Of a stretch of DNA of 64,000 nt, positions 9,699 through 17,841 are shown piece by piece. Numbering within the stretch: the stretch's first letter is position 1; every line of letters starts with the position of its first letter. The stretch comes from Streptomyces himalayensis subsp. himalayensis. Its GTDB lineage: Bacteria; Actinomycetota; Actinomycetes; Streptomycetales; Streptomycetaceae. The notes under the pieces are model-generated. The model saw nothing but the letters and a program-made list of their open reading frames with translations. It did not search any database and was not told the DNA's origin. The position numbers and the translations under genes were made by a program. The stretch is taken from positions 496,001 through 560,000 of the forward strand of contig NZ_JACEHE010000002.1 in the NCBI RefSeq assembly GCF_013778455.1, given 5' to 3'.

Positions 9699-10013
9699 TC
9701 AGCCGAGGACTCCGCCGAACAGGCCACCGTGAGCCATGCCCAGGAAGAATCCGATCGCCGAGGCGCCAAGGCCCAGGATCAGACCGAAGCGTTCCCGCGT
9801 CGTCTCCGAGATGAACTGGCCGTAGGCGCCCGTGATGATCCCGATCAACCCGGCCCATGAGCTGATCAGATGGAGGCTGTGGAACATCGCCGTGATGAAG
9901 GCGATGGCGCCGAGGACCAGCGTCACCGCGGCCAGGGCATCCTGGCGAGGGTGGGGCTTGCCGTCCGTGGCGAAGAGGGAGGTCGCGGAGTTGGGTCGTA
10001 CTGCCTGTGCCAT
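9699..10013 (-). CDS. Small membrane protein of unknown function
   Basis: 104 residues starting at ATG 10013 behind an ideal AGGAGG Shine-Dalgarno. Three hydrophobic segments are seen (AAVTLVLGAIAFITAMF, WAGLIGIITGAYGQFI, FGLILGLGASAIGFFLGMAHG), with a short polar N-terminus. No domain recognised. It is read divergently from the rpsF operon; a role linked to it is not evident. Confidence 0.75.
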   Translation of the reverse strand: MAQAVRPNSATSLFATDGKPHPRQDALAAVTLVLGAIAFITAMFHSLHLISSWAGLIGIITGAYGQFISETTRERFGLILGLGASAIGFFLGMAHGGLFGGVLG

Positions 10014-10312
10014 AGGGGCACCTCCTGCGGAAGACGGCGCATCGTAGCGCCATACACACCCGATGTGTACAGATTGCCGGTGTCCGCCGCCGGATTTCAA
10101 CCGGAAGCCGGTGTGCGGGTAGTCTGTACCCTCTGCACCGGTGTCTGCCCAGCCCTGCCCAGATCATGGCCGGGAACTCCACCAACGGCGCGTGTCCGGC
10201 AGTAATGCTGCCGGAGGCGTTGTCAGTGGCGGCCGATACCGTTGCGTACGCATCACAACCCTCCTGCCACGGAACGACCGTGGCCGCTGAGTCCAAAGGA
10301 GGTGGGTTCCAC

Positions 10313-10603
10313 ATGCGTCACTACGAGGTGATGGTCATCCTCGACCCCGATCTCGAGGAGCGCGCTGTCTCCCCGCTGATCGAGAACTTCCTCTCCGTCG
10401 TCCGTGAGGGCAACGGAAAGGTCGAGAAGGTCGACACCTGGGGCCGTCGTCGTCTCGCGTACGAGATCAAGAAGAAGCCCGAGGGCATCTACTCGGTCAT
10501 CGACCTGCAGGCCGAGCCTGCGGTCGTCAAGGAGCTCGACCGCCAGATGAACCTGAACGAGTCGGTCCTCCGGACCAAGGTCCTCCGTCCCGAGACCCAC
10601 TGA
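10313..10603 (+). CDS. rpsF: 30S ribosomal protein S6
   Basis: 96 residues, [20 protein letters not shown] onward, with the S6 core [26 protein letters not shown]. It binds 16S rRNA together with S18. The ATG at 10313 has an AAAGGAGGTG site; in-frame codons upstream to 10166 are not part of S6. First gene of the conserved rpsF-ssb-rpsR-rplI operon; the ~300 bp upstream should carry the operon promoter. Confidence 0.98.
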   Translation: MRHYEVMVILDPDLEERAVSPLIENFLSVVREGNGKVEKVDTWGRRRLAYEIKKKPEGIYSVIDLQAEPAVVKELDRQMNLNESVLRTKVLRPETH

Positions 10604-10675
10604 GCTTCCTAGCTCAGCGGTAACCGGGATTCGAGTAGCAGCAAGCAGCCAGCAAACCCGCCGAGAGGTTCCCCC

Positions 10676-11254
10676 ATGGCAGGCGAGACCGTCATCACGG
10701 TCATCGGCAATCTCGTCGATGACCCCGAGCTGCGCTTCACCCCTTCCGGTGCGGCCGTCGCGAAGTTCCGTGTCGCGTCCACTCCCCGCACCTTCGACCG
10801 CCAGACGAACGAGTGGAAGGACGGCGAGAGCCTCTTCCTGACCTGCTCGGTCTGGCGTCAGGCGGCGGAGAACGTCGCCGAGTCGCTTCAGCGAGGCATG
10901 CGCGTCATCGTGCAGGGCCGGCTGAAGCAGCGGTCCTACGAGGACCGTGAGGGCGTCAAGCGCACGGTCTACGAGCTCGACGTCGACGAGGTCGGCGCGA
11001 GCCTGCGCAGTGCCACGGCCAAGGTCACCAAGACCTCCGGCCGAGGCAGCCAGGGCGGTTACGGCGGCGGCGGTGGTGGCGGCCAGCAGGGCGGCGGCTG
11101 GGGCGGTGGCCCCGGTGGCGGTCAGCAGCAGGGGGGCGGCGCTCCCGCCGACGACCCCTGGGCGACCGGTGCGCCGGCCGGCGGCGGCCAGCAGGGCGGC
11201 GGTGGCTGGGGCGGCGGCTCCGGCGGCGGCTACTCGGACGAGCCCCCCTTCTAG
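10676..11254 (+). CDS. ssb: Single-stranded DNA-binding protein
   Basis: 192 residues. OB-fold in residues 1-115 ([41 protein letters not shown]), then a Gly/Gln-rich flexible tail of about 65 residues, ending in the acidic tip DEPPF that recruits replication and repair partners. Lies between rpsF and rpsR as usual. Confidence 0.98.
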   Translation: MAGETVITVIGNLVDDPELRFTPSGAAVAKFRVASTPRTFDRQTNEWKDGESLFLTCSVWRQAAENVAESLQRGMRVIVQGRLKQRSYEDREGVKRTVYELDVDEVGASLRSATAKVTKTSGRGSQGGYGGGGGGGQQGGGWGGGPGGGQQQGGGAPADDPWATGAPAGGGQQGGGGWGGGSGGGYSDEPPF

Positions 11255-11312
11255 GCCCTCGGGCCAGGGGGCGGGTCGTACCCAAACTTCTTGATCACAC
11301 AGGAGAAACACC

Positions 11313-11549
11313 ATGGCGAAGCCGCCTGTGCGCAAGCCGAAGAAGAAGGTCTGCGCTTTCTGCAAGGACAAGGTCACGTACGTGGACTACAAGGACACGA
11401 ACATGCTGCGGAAGTTCATTTCCGACCGCGGCAAGATCCGTGCCCGCCGCGTGACCGGCAACTGCACGCAGCACCAGCGTGACGTCGCCACGGCCGTGAA
11501 GAACAGCCGTGAGATGGCGCTGCTGCCCTACACGTCCACCGCGCGATAA
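11313..11549 (+). CDS. rpsR: 30S ribosomal protein S18
   Basis: 78 residues, preceded by AGGAGAAACACC. The core [24 protein letters not shown] keeps both cysteines of the zinc-type C-x-x-C; further Cys in GNCTQHQRD completes a plausible C+ (zinc-binding) S18. Streptomyces often encode a second, C-minus S18 elsewhere; this copy is the ssb-linked one. Confidence 0.97.
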   Translation: MAKPPVRKPKKKVCAFCKDKVTYVDYKDTNMLRKFISDRGKIRARRVTGNCTQHQRDVATAVKNSREMALLPYTSTAR

Positions 11550-11567
11550 GGGAAGGGTGACCGACAC

Positions 11568-12014
11568 ATGAAGATCATCCTTACCCACGAGGTCTCCGGC
11601 CTCGGCACCGCGGGCGACGTCGTCGACGTCAAGGACGGTTACGCTCGCAACTACCTGATCCCGCGGAACTTCGCGATCCGTTGGACCAAGGGTGGCGAGA
11701 AGGACGTCGAGCAGATCCGTCGTGCTCGCAAGATCCACGAGATCGCGACCATCGAGCAGGCCAACGAGATCAAGGGCCGCCTCGAGGGCGTCAAGGTCCG
11801 CCTGGCCGTCCGCTCCGGCGACGCCGGTCGGCTCTTCGGTTCCGTCACCCCGGCCGACATCGCCTCGGCGATCAAGGCTGCCGGTGGCCCCGAGGTCGAC
11901 AAGCGCCGCATCGAGCTGGGTGCGCCGATCAAGACCCTGGGCGCCCACGCGACGTCCGTGCGTCTGCACCCCGAGGTTGCCGCCAAGGTCAACATCGAGG
12001 TCGTCGCCGCGTAA
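11568..12014 (+). CDS. rplI: 50S ribosomal protein L9
   Basis: 148 residues. N-terminal domain [21 protein letters not shown] with the RNA-binding [10 protein letters not shown], a long connecting helix and a C-terminal domain ([16 protein letters not shown]). Last gene of the operon, followed by the hairpin at 12038-12071. Confidence 0.98.
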   Translation: MKIILTHEVSGLGTAGDVVDVKDGYARNYLIPRNFAIRWTKGGEKDVEQIRRARKIHEIATIEQANEIKGRLEGVKVRLAVRSGDAGRLFGSVTPADIASAIKAAGGPEVDKRRIELGAPIKTLGAHATSVRLHPEVAAKVNIEVVAA

Positions 12015-12037
12015 GCGCTGCGCTCGGCAGAGCTGAG

Positions 12038-12071
12038 AGAAGGGCCGCACCCATCCAGGTGCGGCCCTTCT
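12038..12071 (+). terminator. Terminator of the rpsF-rplI operon
   Basis: Stem AGAAGGGCCGCACC with GGTGCGGCCCTTCT (14 bp) around a CATCCA loop, followed by TT. It lies between the convergent rplI and MATE genes and may serve both. Confidence 0.85.
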
Positions 12072-12106
12072 TGCTGCGTTACGTCTTGGTGGTGGCGTTG
12101 CCGTGT

Positions 12107-12120
12107 GTTTCACGTGAAAC
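12107..12120. other. parS: parS site, perfect
   Basis: GTTTCACGTGAAAC in the 154-bp gap between the convergent rplI and MATE exporter genes, 36 bp after the terminator. Confidence 0.92.
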
Positions 12121-12168
12121 GGGGTGCGCAGGGAAGGAACGACTGCCCACAGCGGTCTGCGCCCCGTA

Positions 12169-13506
12169 TCAGCGCGTCGCCCCTGTGACGATCCAGCGGC
12201 CCGAGCGGGAGCGGAGCCACAAGGTCAGCATTCGCACGGCCATCATCAGCGTCATCGCACCCCACAGCGCGGTGAGTCCCCCTCCGAAGACGGGTACGAG
12301 CAGCGCCACGGGAGTGAAGACAGCGAGGGTGACCAGCATGGCCCAGGCCAGATATGGACCGTCTCCAGCGCCCATCAGGACTCCGTCGAGGATGAAGACG
12401 ATGCCCGAGATCGGCTGGGACACGGCCACCACGATGAGGGCGGGCAGCGCCACGTTCTGGACGGCCGAGTCACTGGTGAAGAGTGGGATGAACAGCGGCC
12501 TGGTGACGATCACCAGTAGGCCGAGCACGATGCCGGCGGCGACGCCCCACTGCACCATCCTGCGGCAGGCATCACGTGCTCCCTGGGCGTCTCCGGCTCC
12601 GAGGTAGCGTCCGATGATGGCCTGACCCGCGATGGCGATCGCGTCGAGCGCAAAGGCCAGTAGGCTCCACAACGACAGAATGATCTGGTGGGCGGCCACG
12701 TCCGCATCGCCGAGCCGGGCGGCCACCGCGGTGGCGATCATGAGAATCGCCCGTAGCGACAGCGTGCGGACCAGCAGTGGCGCACCGGCCTGGGCACAGG
12801 CTCGTATACCGGCGGCGTCCGGCCTCAGCGACGCACCGTGCCGCCTGGCGCCGCGGATGACGACGGCGAGATACGCAGCGGCCATGGCCCACTGGGCTAT
12901 GACGGTGCCCCATGCGGAACCGGCAATGCCTAGCCCGGCACCGTAGACGAGGCCCGCGTTGAGGCCTGCGTTGGCGACGAAGCCCGCGATCGCCACGTAG
13001 AGGGGTGTCCTCGTGTCCTGCAGACCACGCAGCACGCCGGTGGCGGCGAGCACGATGAGCATGGCCGGGATGCCGAGCGCGGAGATCCGCAGATAGGTGA
13101 TCGCGTAGGGCGCCGCGGTGTCCGAGGCGCCGAAGAGCTCCACGAGGGCCGGGGCCGTGGGCAGGACGACGGTGATGACGGCGGCACCGAGCAGCAGGGC
13201 CAGCCAGATTCCGTCCATGCCCTGACGGATGGCTGCCTGCAGATCTCCGGCACCGACCCTGCGGGCGACGGCGGCCGTGGTGGCGTAGGCGAGGAAGACG
13301 AAGACGCTCACGGCCGTCATCAGAAGGGCCGAGGCCACGCCGAGACCGGCGAGCTGGGCGGTGCCGAGATGACCGACGATGGCGCTGTCGGCCAGCACGA
13401 AGAGGGGCTCGGCGACGAGTGCACCGAAGGCCGGGACGGCCAGCGCGATGATCTCTCGATCGTGCCGGCGCCGGGCGACCTTGGTGGTCGCGGAAGCCTG
13501 TGTCAT
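12169..13506 (-). CDS. MATE-family multidrug/Na+ exporter
   Basis: 445 residues with about twelve membrane helices in two homologous halves. MATE signatures: EIIALAVPAFGALVAEPLFVLADSAIVGHLGTAQLAGL near the N-terminus (helix 1-2), FVFLAYATTAAVARRVGAGD, and the matching second-half segment AIAGQAIIGRYLGAGDAQGAR. It exports organic cations or metabolites using an ion gradient; substrate not predictable. The ATG at 13506 is preferred over an upstream in-frame start because the protein then begins shortly before helix 1. It is read divergently from dnaB. Confidence 0.9.
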   Translation of the reverse strand: MTQASATTKVARRRHDREIIALAVPAFGALVAEPLFVLADSAIVGHLGTAQLAGLGVASALLMTAVSVFVFLAYATTAAVARRVGAGDLQAAIRQGMDGIWLALLLGAAVITVVLPTAPALVELFGASDTAAPYAITYLRISALGIPAMLIVLAATGVLRGLQDTRTPLYVAIAGFVANAGLNAGLVYGAGLGIAGSAWGTVIAQWAMAAAYLAVVIRGARRHGASLRPDAAGIRACAQAGAPLLVRTLSLRAILMIATAVAARLGDADVAAHQIILSLWSLLAFALDAIAIAGQAIIGRYLGAGDAQGARDACRRMVQWGVAAGIVLGLLVIVTRPLFIPLFTSDSAVQNVALPALIVVAVSQPISGIVFILDGVLMGAGDGPYLAWAMLVTLAVFTPVALLVPVFGGGLTALWGAMTLMMAVRMLTLWLRSRSGRWIVTGATR

Positions 13507-13520
13507 GTGCACCAATGTAA

Positions 13521-13783
13521 TCGTCCACAGGTAAGTGATGCAACGCCCCTTCATCCCTTACTCAGGGGTCTGGTTGACGCTTGGTCATGCACCGGTCGCA
13601 GCGAACTTGGTCCGATGGGGGAAGTTTTTCTTCTGCACAGCCGGTGGACGGGAGAACCGCAGCTCAAGAGGGGTTTTCCAGTGAAGCTGAGGGCTTGTTC
13701 ACAGTGCTGTCCACCGGGTCGTGCACAGGTTTGGCGAGGTTCTCCACAGCATCGGAGCCGTCGTCCACAGGACCTGTGGATAA
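13521..13783. promoter_or_regulatory. DnaA-box cluster upstream of dnaB
   Basis: The 458-bp gap between the MATE gene and dnaB has no convincing gene but many DnaA-box-like 9-mers: TCGTCCACA (13521), TTGTTCACA (13695), TTCTCCACA (13740), TCGTCCACA (13761) and a perfect TTATCCACA on the minus strand (13775-13783). The Streptomyces consensus is TTGTCCACA. Position suggests DnaA binding that regulates dnaB or titrates DnaA; this is inference. Confidence 0.6.
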
Positions 13784-13964
13784 CCAGATTGGCTGACGGT
13801 GCCGAGGGGCCTACCGTGGTCCGGCGCCCGACCCGTTCCGCGGCCTTGTGAACGTCGCAGAAACCGACCGTCAGAACCGGAGCTGGGCCTCTCATTTTGT
13901 CAGTGCCGTGCCGTAGAAAGAGGGGCGCGGAATGTCCGCGCGCAGCACGGGAGGAGGTGGCTCG

Positions 13965-15443
13965 GTGAGTATTTCCGAGCCCTTGGACGAACCCTGGGCC
14001 GACAGCGGTCCAGGGGACCGTCTGCCTGTCTCCCGCCCGCGCCGTGAGTCCGGCCGGAGCCGCGACGAGCAGCACGACCGCGGCCGCGAGGGGGGTTCCT
14101 GGGACGGCGGCGGTCCGTCATTCGAGCGCGTACCGCCGCAGGATCTCGACGCCGAGCAGTCGGTCCTTGGCGGCATGCTGCTGTCGAAGGACGCCATTGC
14201 CGATGTCGTCGAGGTACTCAAGGGCCACGACTTCTACCGGCCCGCACACGAGACGATCTATCAGGCGATCCTCGACCTGTATGCGAAGGGCGAGCCGGCC
14301 GACCCGATCACGGTGGCCGCGGAGCTGACCAAGCGCGGTGAGATCAGCCGGGTCGGCGGCGCTCCGTATCTCCACTCCCTCGTCCAGACCGTCCCGACCG
14401 CTGCGAACGCCGAGTACTACGCGGAGATCGTTCACGAGCGCGCTGTCCTACGGCGTCTGGTGGAGGCTGGCACACGCATCACCCAGATGGGATACGCGGC
14501 CGACGGCGACGTCGACGAGATCGTCAACAGCGCCCAGGCCGAGATCTATGCCGTCACCGAGCAGCGCACCAGCGAGGACTATCTGCCGCTCGGCGACATC
14601 ATGGAGGGCGCGCTCGACGAGATCGAGGCGATCGGTTCGCGCAGCGGCGAGATGACCGGTGTGCCGACGGGCTTCACGGACTTCGATTCCCTGACGAACG
14701 GCCTGCACCCGGGCCAGATGATCGTCATTGCTGCCCGTCCGGCCATGGGTAAGTCGACGCTCGCTCTGGACTTCGCGCGCGCGGCCTCCATCAAGCACAA
14801 CCTGCCCAGCGTGATCTTCTCCCTGGAAATGGGGCGGAACGAGATCGCGATGCGTCTGCTGTCCGCGGAGGCGCGGGTGGCGCTGCACCACATGCGGTCC
14901 GGCACGATGACGGACGAGGACTGGACGCGGCTGGCGCGTCGGATGCCGGATGTGTCGGCGGCCCCGCTCTACATCGACGACTCGCCGAACCTGTCGATGA
15001 TGGAGATCCGCGCCAAGTGCCGCCGGCTTAAACAGCGGAGTGATCTGAAGCTCGTCGTCATCGACTATCTGCAGCTGATGCAGTCAGGGGGCTCGAAGCG
15101 AGCGGAGAGCCGTCAGCAGGAGGTCTCGGACATGTCGCGAAACCTCAAGCTGCTGGCCAAGGAGCTTGAGATCCCGGTCATCGCGCTCTCCCAGCTGAAC
15201 CGTGGTCCCGAACAGCGCACCGACAAGAAGCCGATGGTCTCGGACCTGCGCGAGTCCGGCTCCATCGAGCAGGACGCCGACATGGTCATCCTGCTCCACC
15301 GTGAGGACGCCTACGAGAAGGAGTCGCCCCGTGCGGGCGAGGCGGACCTGATCGTGGCGAAGCACCGTAACGGCCCCACGGCGACGATCACGGTCGCCTT
15401 CCAGGGGCACTATTCGCGGTTCGTGGATATGGCACAGACCTGA
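13965..15443 (+). CDS. dnaB: Replicative DNA helicase
   Basis: 492 residues from GTG 13965, chosen because AGGAGGTG lies 5 nt upstream; a longer ATG start at 13932 lacks such a site. The N-terminal domain (about 60-165) contains PPQDLDAEQSVLGGMLLSKD; the RecA-like domain has Walker A ARPAMGKST, the H1a region SLEMGRNEIAMRLL, Walker B LVVIDYLQLM and the arginine-finger region HRNGPTATI. It unwinds DNA at the fork as a hexamer. No intein is present. The first ~55 residues are charged and disordered. Confidence 0.97.
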   Translation: MSISEPLDEPWADSGPGDRLPVSRPRRESGRSRDEQHDRGREGGSWDGGGPSFERVPPQDLDAEQSVLGGMLLSKDAIADVVEVLKGHDFYRPAHETIYQAILDLYAKGEPADPITVAAELTKRGEISRVGGAPYLHSLVQTVPTAANAEYYAEIVHERAVLRRLVEAGTRITQMGYAADGDVDEIVNSAQAEIYAVTEQRTSEDYLPLGDIMEGALDEIEAIGSRSGEMTGVPTGFTDFDSLTNGLHPGQMIVIAARPAMGKSTLALDFARAASIKHNLPSVIFSLEMGRNEIAMRLLSAEARVALHHMRSGTMTDEDWTRLARRMPDVSAAPLYIDDSPNLSMMEIRAKCRRLKQRSDLKLVVIDYLQLMQSGGSKRAESRQQEVSDMSRNLKLLAKELEIPVIALSQLNRGPEQRTDKKPMVSDLRESGSIEQDADMVILLHREDAYEKESPRAGEADLIVAKHRNGPTATITVAFQGHYSRFVDMAQT

Positions 15444-15477
15444 TCCACCCTGTAGGGTCTCGCGGCTGGTGTCGTAA

Positions 15478-15525
15478 TCTCACGGGCCGTGTCGTACTGA
15501 TGTCGTATACGACATCACCGTGAGA
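15478..15525. repeat. Nested inverted repeats after dnaB
   Basis: A 20-bp perfect palindrome (15498-15517; half TGATGTCGTA) is flanked by TCTCACGG (15478-15485) and its complement CCGTGAGA (15518-15525). It lies between the convergent dnaB and DHFR-like genes and could act as terminator, but the outer CCGTGAGA word recurs in the direct repeats at 16277 and 17659, suggesting it also marks an edge of the rearranged segment. Confidence 0.6.
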
Positions 15526-15546
15526 CTAGCGTGTGGGTGCTGCTGC

Positions 15547-16113
15547 TCAGCGCCTCGTCTCGTACCTGGTCAGGACCACGCCGCCGGGAAACGTCCGCGT
15601 CTCCACCAGGTTCAGGTTCACCCAGCTGTCCAGCGCGGTGAAGAACGGCGTGCCGCTGCCCACCAGGACCGGATGGGCGGCGATCGCGTACTCGTCGATC
15701 AGCCCGGCGCGCATGGCCGCCCCGGCGAGCGTTGCGCCGCCGATGTTCATTGGGCCGCCGTCCTCGGCCTTGAGCCGGGTGATCTCGGCGATCGCGTCGC
15801 CGGTGACCAGGCGGGTGTTCCAGTCGACCTTGTCGATCGTCGAGGAGAACACCACCTTCGGCGTGTCCCGCCAGTTCCGCGCGAACTCGATCTCCGCCGG
15901 GGTGGCGTTGGGCTGCTGGTCGCCGGTTGGCCAGTAGGAGCTCATCGTCTCCCACAGCTTGCGCCCATACAGCGACAGGCCACTCGCCTGCTCGTGGCCG
16001 AGCCACCACTGGAACAGCTCGTCGCTCGGCGGTCCGCTCCAGCCGATGTCGTCGCCGGCCGCGGCGATGTAGCCGTCCAGGGTCAGGTTCATGCCGTAGA
16101 TCAGTTTCCGCAT
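15547..16113 (-). CDS. Dihydrofolate reductase-like (RibD C-terminal domain) protein
   Basis: 188 residues from ATG 16113. It opens MRKLIYGMNLTLDGYIA, the hallmark of the YyaP/YwjB group, with GRKLWETMSSYWP, WRDTPKVVFSSTI, MNIGGATLAGAAM and a C-terminal LVETRTFPGGVVLTRYE. The fold binds NADPH; substrates of this stand-alone group are mostly unknown. It sits at the edge of the disturbed segment between dnaB and the serine hydrolase, so it may be an acquired gene. Confidence 0.82.
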   Translation of the reverse strand: MRKLIYGMNLTLDGYIAAAGDDIGWSGPPSDELFQWWLGHEQASGLSLYGRKLWETMSSYWPTGDQQPNATPAEIEFARNWRDTPKVVFSSTIDKVDWNTRLVTGDAIAEITRLKAEDGGPMNIGGATLAGAAMRAGLIDEYAIAAHPVLVGSGTPFFTALDSWVNLNLVETRTFPGGVVLTRYETRR

Positions 16114-16276
16114 GGCGCAGCCTTCCGTCCGTGGGTGTCCGGCGTATAGACCAGCGCGGCGCGGGAAACTCATCGGTGCGCGATCTGGGCTCGCCGGTAG
16201 TCCTCGTGCTCGGGGCTCAGCGTGGTGTACTCGGCCGACTCGGGCAAGCCGCCTGATCTCGACCTCGCCCTCGCGA
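16114..16276. other. Gap upstream of the DHFR-like gene
   Basis: Promoter-side gap of the DHFR-like gene. No recognisable gene; it leads into the left copy of the long direct repeat. Confidence 0.3.
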
Positions 16277-16384
16277 GGAAATGCCACGGATTTGAGACTG
16301 ATCATGGGTGACAAGGCCGTGAGACAGCCAAGAACGCCCAGGTCACGCAAGATCGACATGTTACGAGCGGCGAGACCCTATACC
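16277..16384 (+). repeat. Left copy of a long imperfect direct repeat
   Basis: About 108 bp, starting GGAAATGCCACGG and ending CGAGACCCTATACC. It aligns with 17659-17765 with a single 1-nt gap and roughly two-thirds identity; best matched blocks are GGAAATG, TGAGAC, GGTCACG and the final CGAG..CCTA.ACC. The two copies bracket the IS110 remnant and the HTH fragment. Confidence 0.6.
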
Positions 16385-16550
16385 TGTGTAGACCGTATGA
16401 AGTGGCCGTCTTGAGCTGGGTGATGAGGGCGGCTGCCGCACCGAAGACCGATGCTTCGCAGGGAAGTTGACGCGGGTTGCCTACCGGGGGGCACGGTGGC
16501 GGGTAGTGCCGCAATTGTGGCGGGGGACGGGTCCGGTTACCGGGAGGCAC

Positions 16551-17188
16551 CGGATCTTTTCCGAGCGTACTTCGGTCGGCCTGGATGTCCACGCCCGCAC
16601 CACGACGGCCTGGGCCCTGGACGGCGAGACGGGCGAGGTTTTCAGCGAGCGTCTCGACGCCGAGACGCACAACGTGCTGGCGTGGGTGGCCACGCTGCCG
16701 CAGCCGGCCGCGGTCGCCTATGAGGCCGCGCCGACCGCGTTCGTGCCGGCCCGGGCCCTGGACGGGATCGGCATTCGGTGCGAGTGGCAGCGCCGTCGTT
16801 CGGCCTGGCCGTCGAGGTCGGAGACTGGCAGCGGTTTACCGGCGCGACCATCGGCGCCTACCTCGGCCTGGTGCCCAGCGAGCACTCCTCCGGCACCAAC
16901 CGGACCCTGGGCCCGATCACCAAGACCGGCAACAGCCATGCCCGGCGCCTGCTGGTGGAGGCGTCTTGGCAGCACTACAAGCCCTAGCGCGGCCCCGGGG
17001 TGACCCTGCGTCGCCGCATGGAACTGGCTCCGCCGGCCGTGCGCCAGCGGGCCGAGCAGGCAACCGGCGCCTGCACCAACGCTGGGAAAGGCTTCCCGGC
17101 GAGGAAGAAGAACACGAACGTCGCCGCCGTCGTGGTGGCCCGCGAACTGGCGGGCTGGTGCTGGAGTTTGTCGGTCATGTGCAACTGA
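16551..17188 (+). pseudogene. IS110-family transposase remnant
   Basis: The first ~80 codons (one frame, about 16551-16790) read RTSVGLDVHARTTTAWALDG and VAYEAAPTAFVPARALDGIG, the N-terminal part of the IS110/IS116 DEDD transposase. The reading then jumps frame at about 16790 to the C-terminal Transposase_20 region (DWQRFTGATIGAYLGLVPSE, NRTLGPITKTGNSHARRLL), so roughly the middle 180 residues of a ~400-residue enzyme are deleted. An in-frame TAG at 16985 and further frameshifts follow (GNRRLHQRWERL in one frame, VARELAGWCWSLSVM in another). Not functional. Confidence 0.85.
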
Positions 17189-17469
17189 CCCTCCGGGGTC
17201 CACAGAACGGCCGACGGGAGGCCGGGACGTGTTCAGCGCGAGGGACGATGCCCGCGGACCCTATGAGCACCCGCTCTGGCGGGCCACGCTCGGCTGTAGA
17301 CCGGAGGCTCCGTCCCCGACGAACATCCGGTCATGCGGTACTCAACCCGCGGATTTCAGGCTGACCGCGCGTCGACGCACGACACGCCACCGGCCTCCGG
17401 TGGTCTCGTCTCACTGAATCTGGCAGCACCGCGGCCCAGCGGCGACGCCCTGCACCAGGTCGGATGCGA
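17189..17469. other. Probable 3' remnant of the IS
   Basis: 281 bp with no intact gene between the transposase remnant and the HTH fragment. Degraded transposon 3' sequence is the most likely content; clean inverted ends could not be identified. Confidence 0.35.
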
Positions 17470-17658
17470 GAGGACACCCACCCTCGCCGAAGCAGCCCGA
17501 GACCTCGGCATCCAACAGTCGACCCTGGCGATCCAGATCAACCGCCTCGAAGCGGACCTCGGACAGCCCTCTTCGAGCGAGCCGAACGCGGCACGGCCAT
17601 GAAACTGACCCGATTCGGGAAACGCGTCGCCTCAGCCGCCCAGAAGATCCCGGGCTGA
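17470..17658 (+). pseudogene. Fragment of a LysR-like HTH protein, frameshifted
   Basis: A winged-helix piece reads TLAEAARDLGIQQSTLAIQ and INRLEADLGQ in one frame, then LFERAERGTAMKLTRFG in the next (+) frame, ending at TGA 17656. Joined at about 17570 it gives the normal LysR pattern L-G-x-P-L-F-x-R, so a frameshift of about one base is the simplest explanation. No effector domain follows. No promoter-proximal start is convincing. Confidence 0.65.
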
Positions 17659-17765
17659 GGAAATGACACGACGGTGAGACGAAACACCCCGGCAAAGCCG
17701 TGAGATAACTGGAAAACCCCTGGTCACGGCGTCGGGATATGCCACGGGCCGCGAGGTCCTACACC
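17659..17765 (+). repeat. Right copy of the long imperfect direct repeat
   Basis: Starts one base after the stop codon of the HTH fragment (GGAAATGACACG) and ends CGAGGTCCTACACC. See the left copy at 16277-16384. Function unknown; a boundary of a past insertion is the leading idea. Confidence 0.6.
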
Positions 17766-17841
17766 CGATCCGGGGCACGGCCTGCAGGTGCCTCGGGAAA
17801 TGGCTCGACGTGCCGTGGCCGGGCGGGGTGGACTGGGGGCC

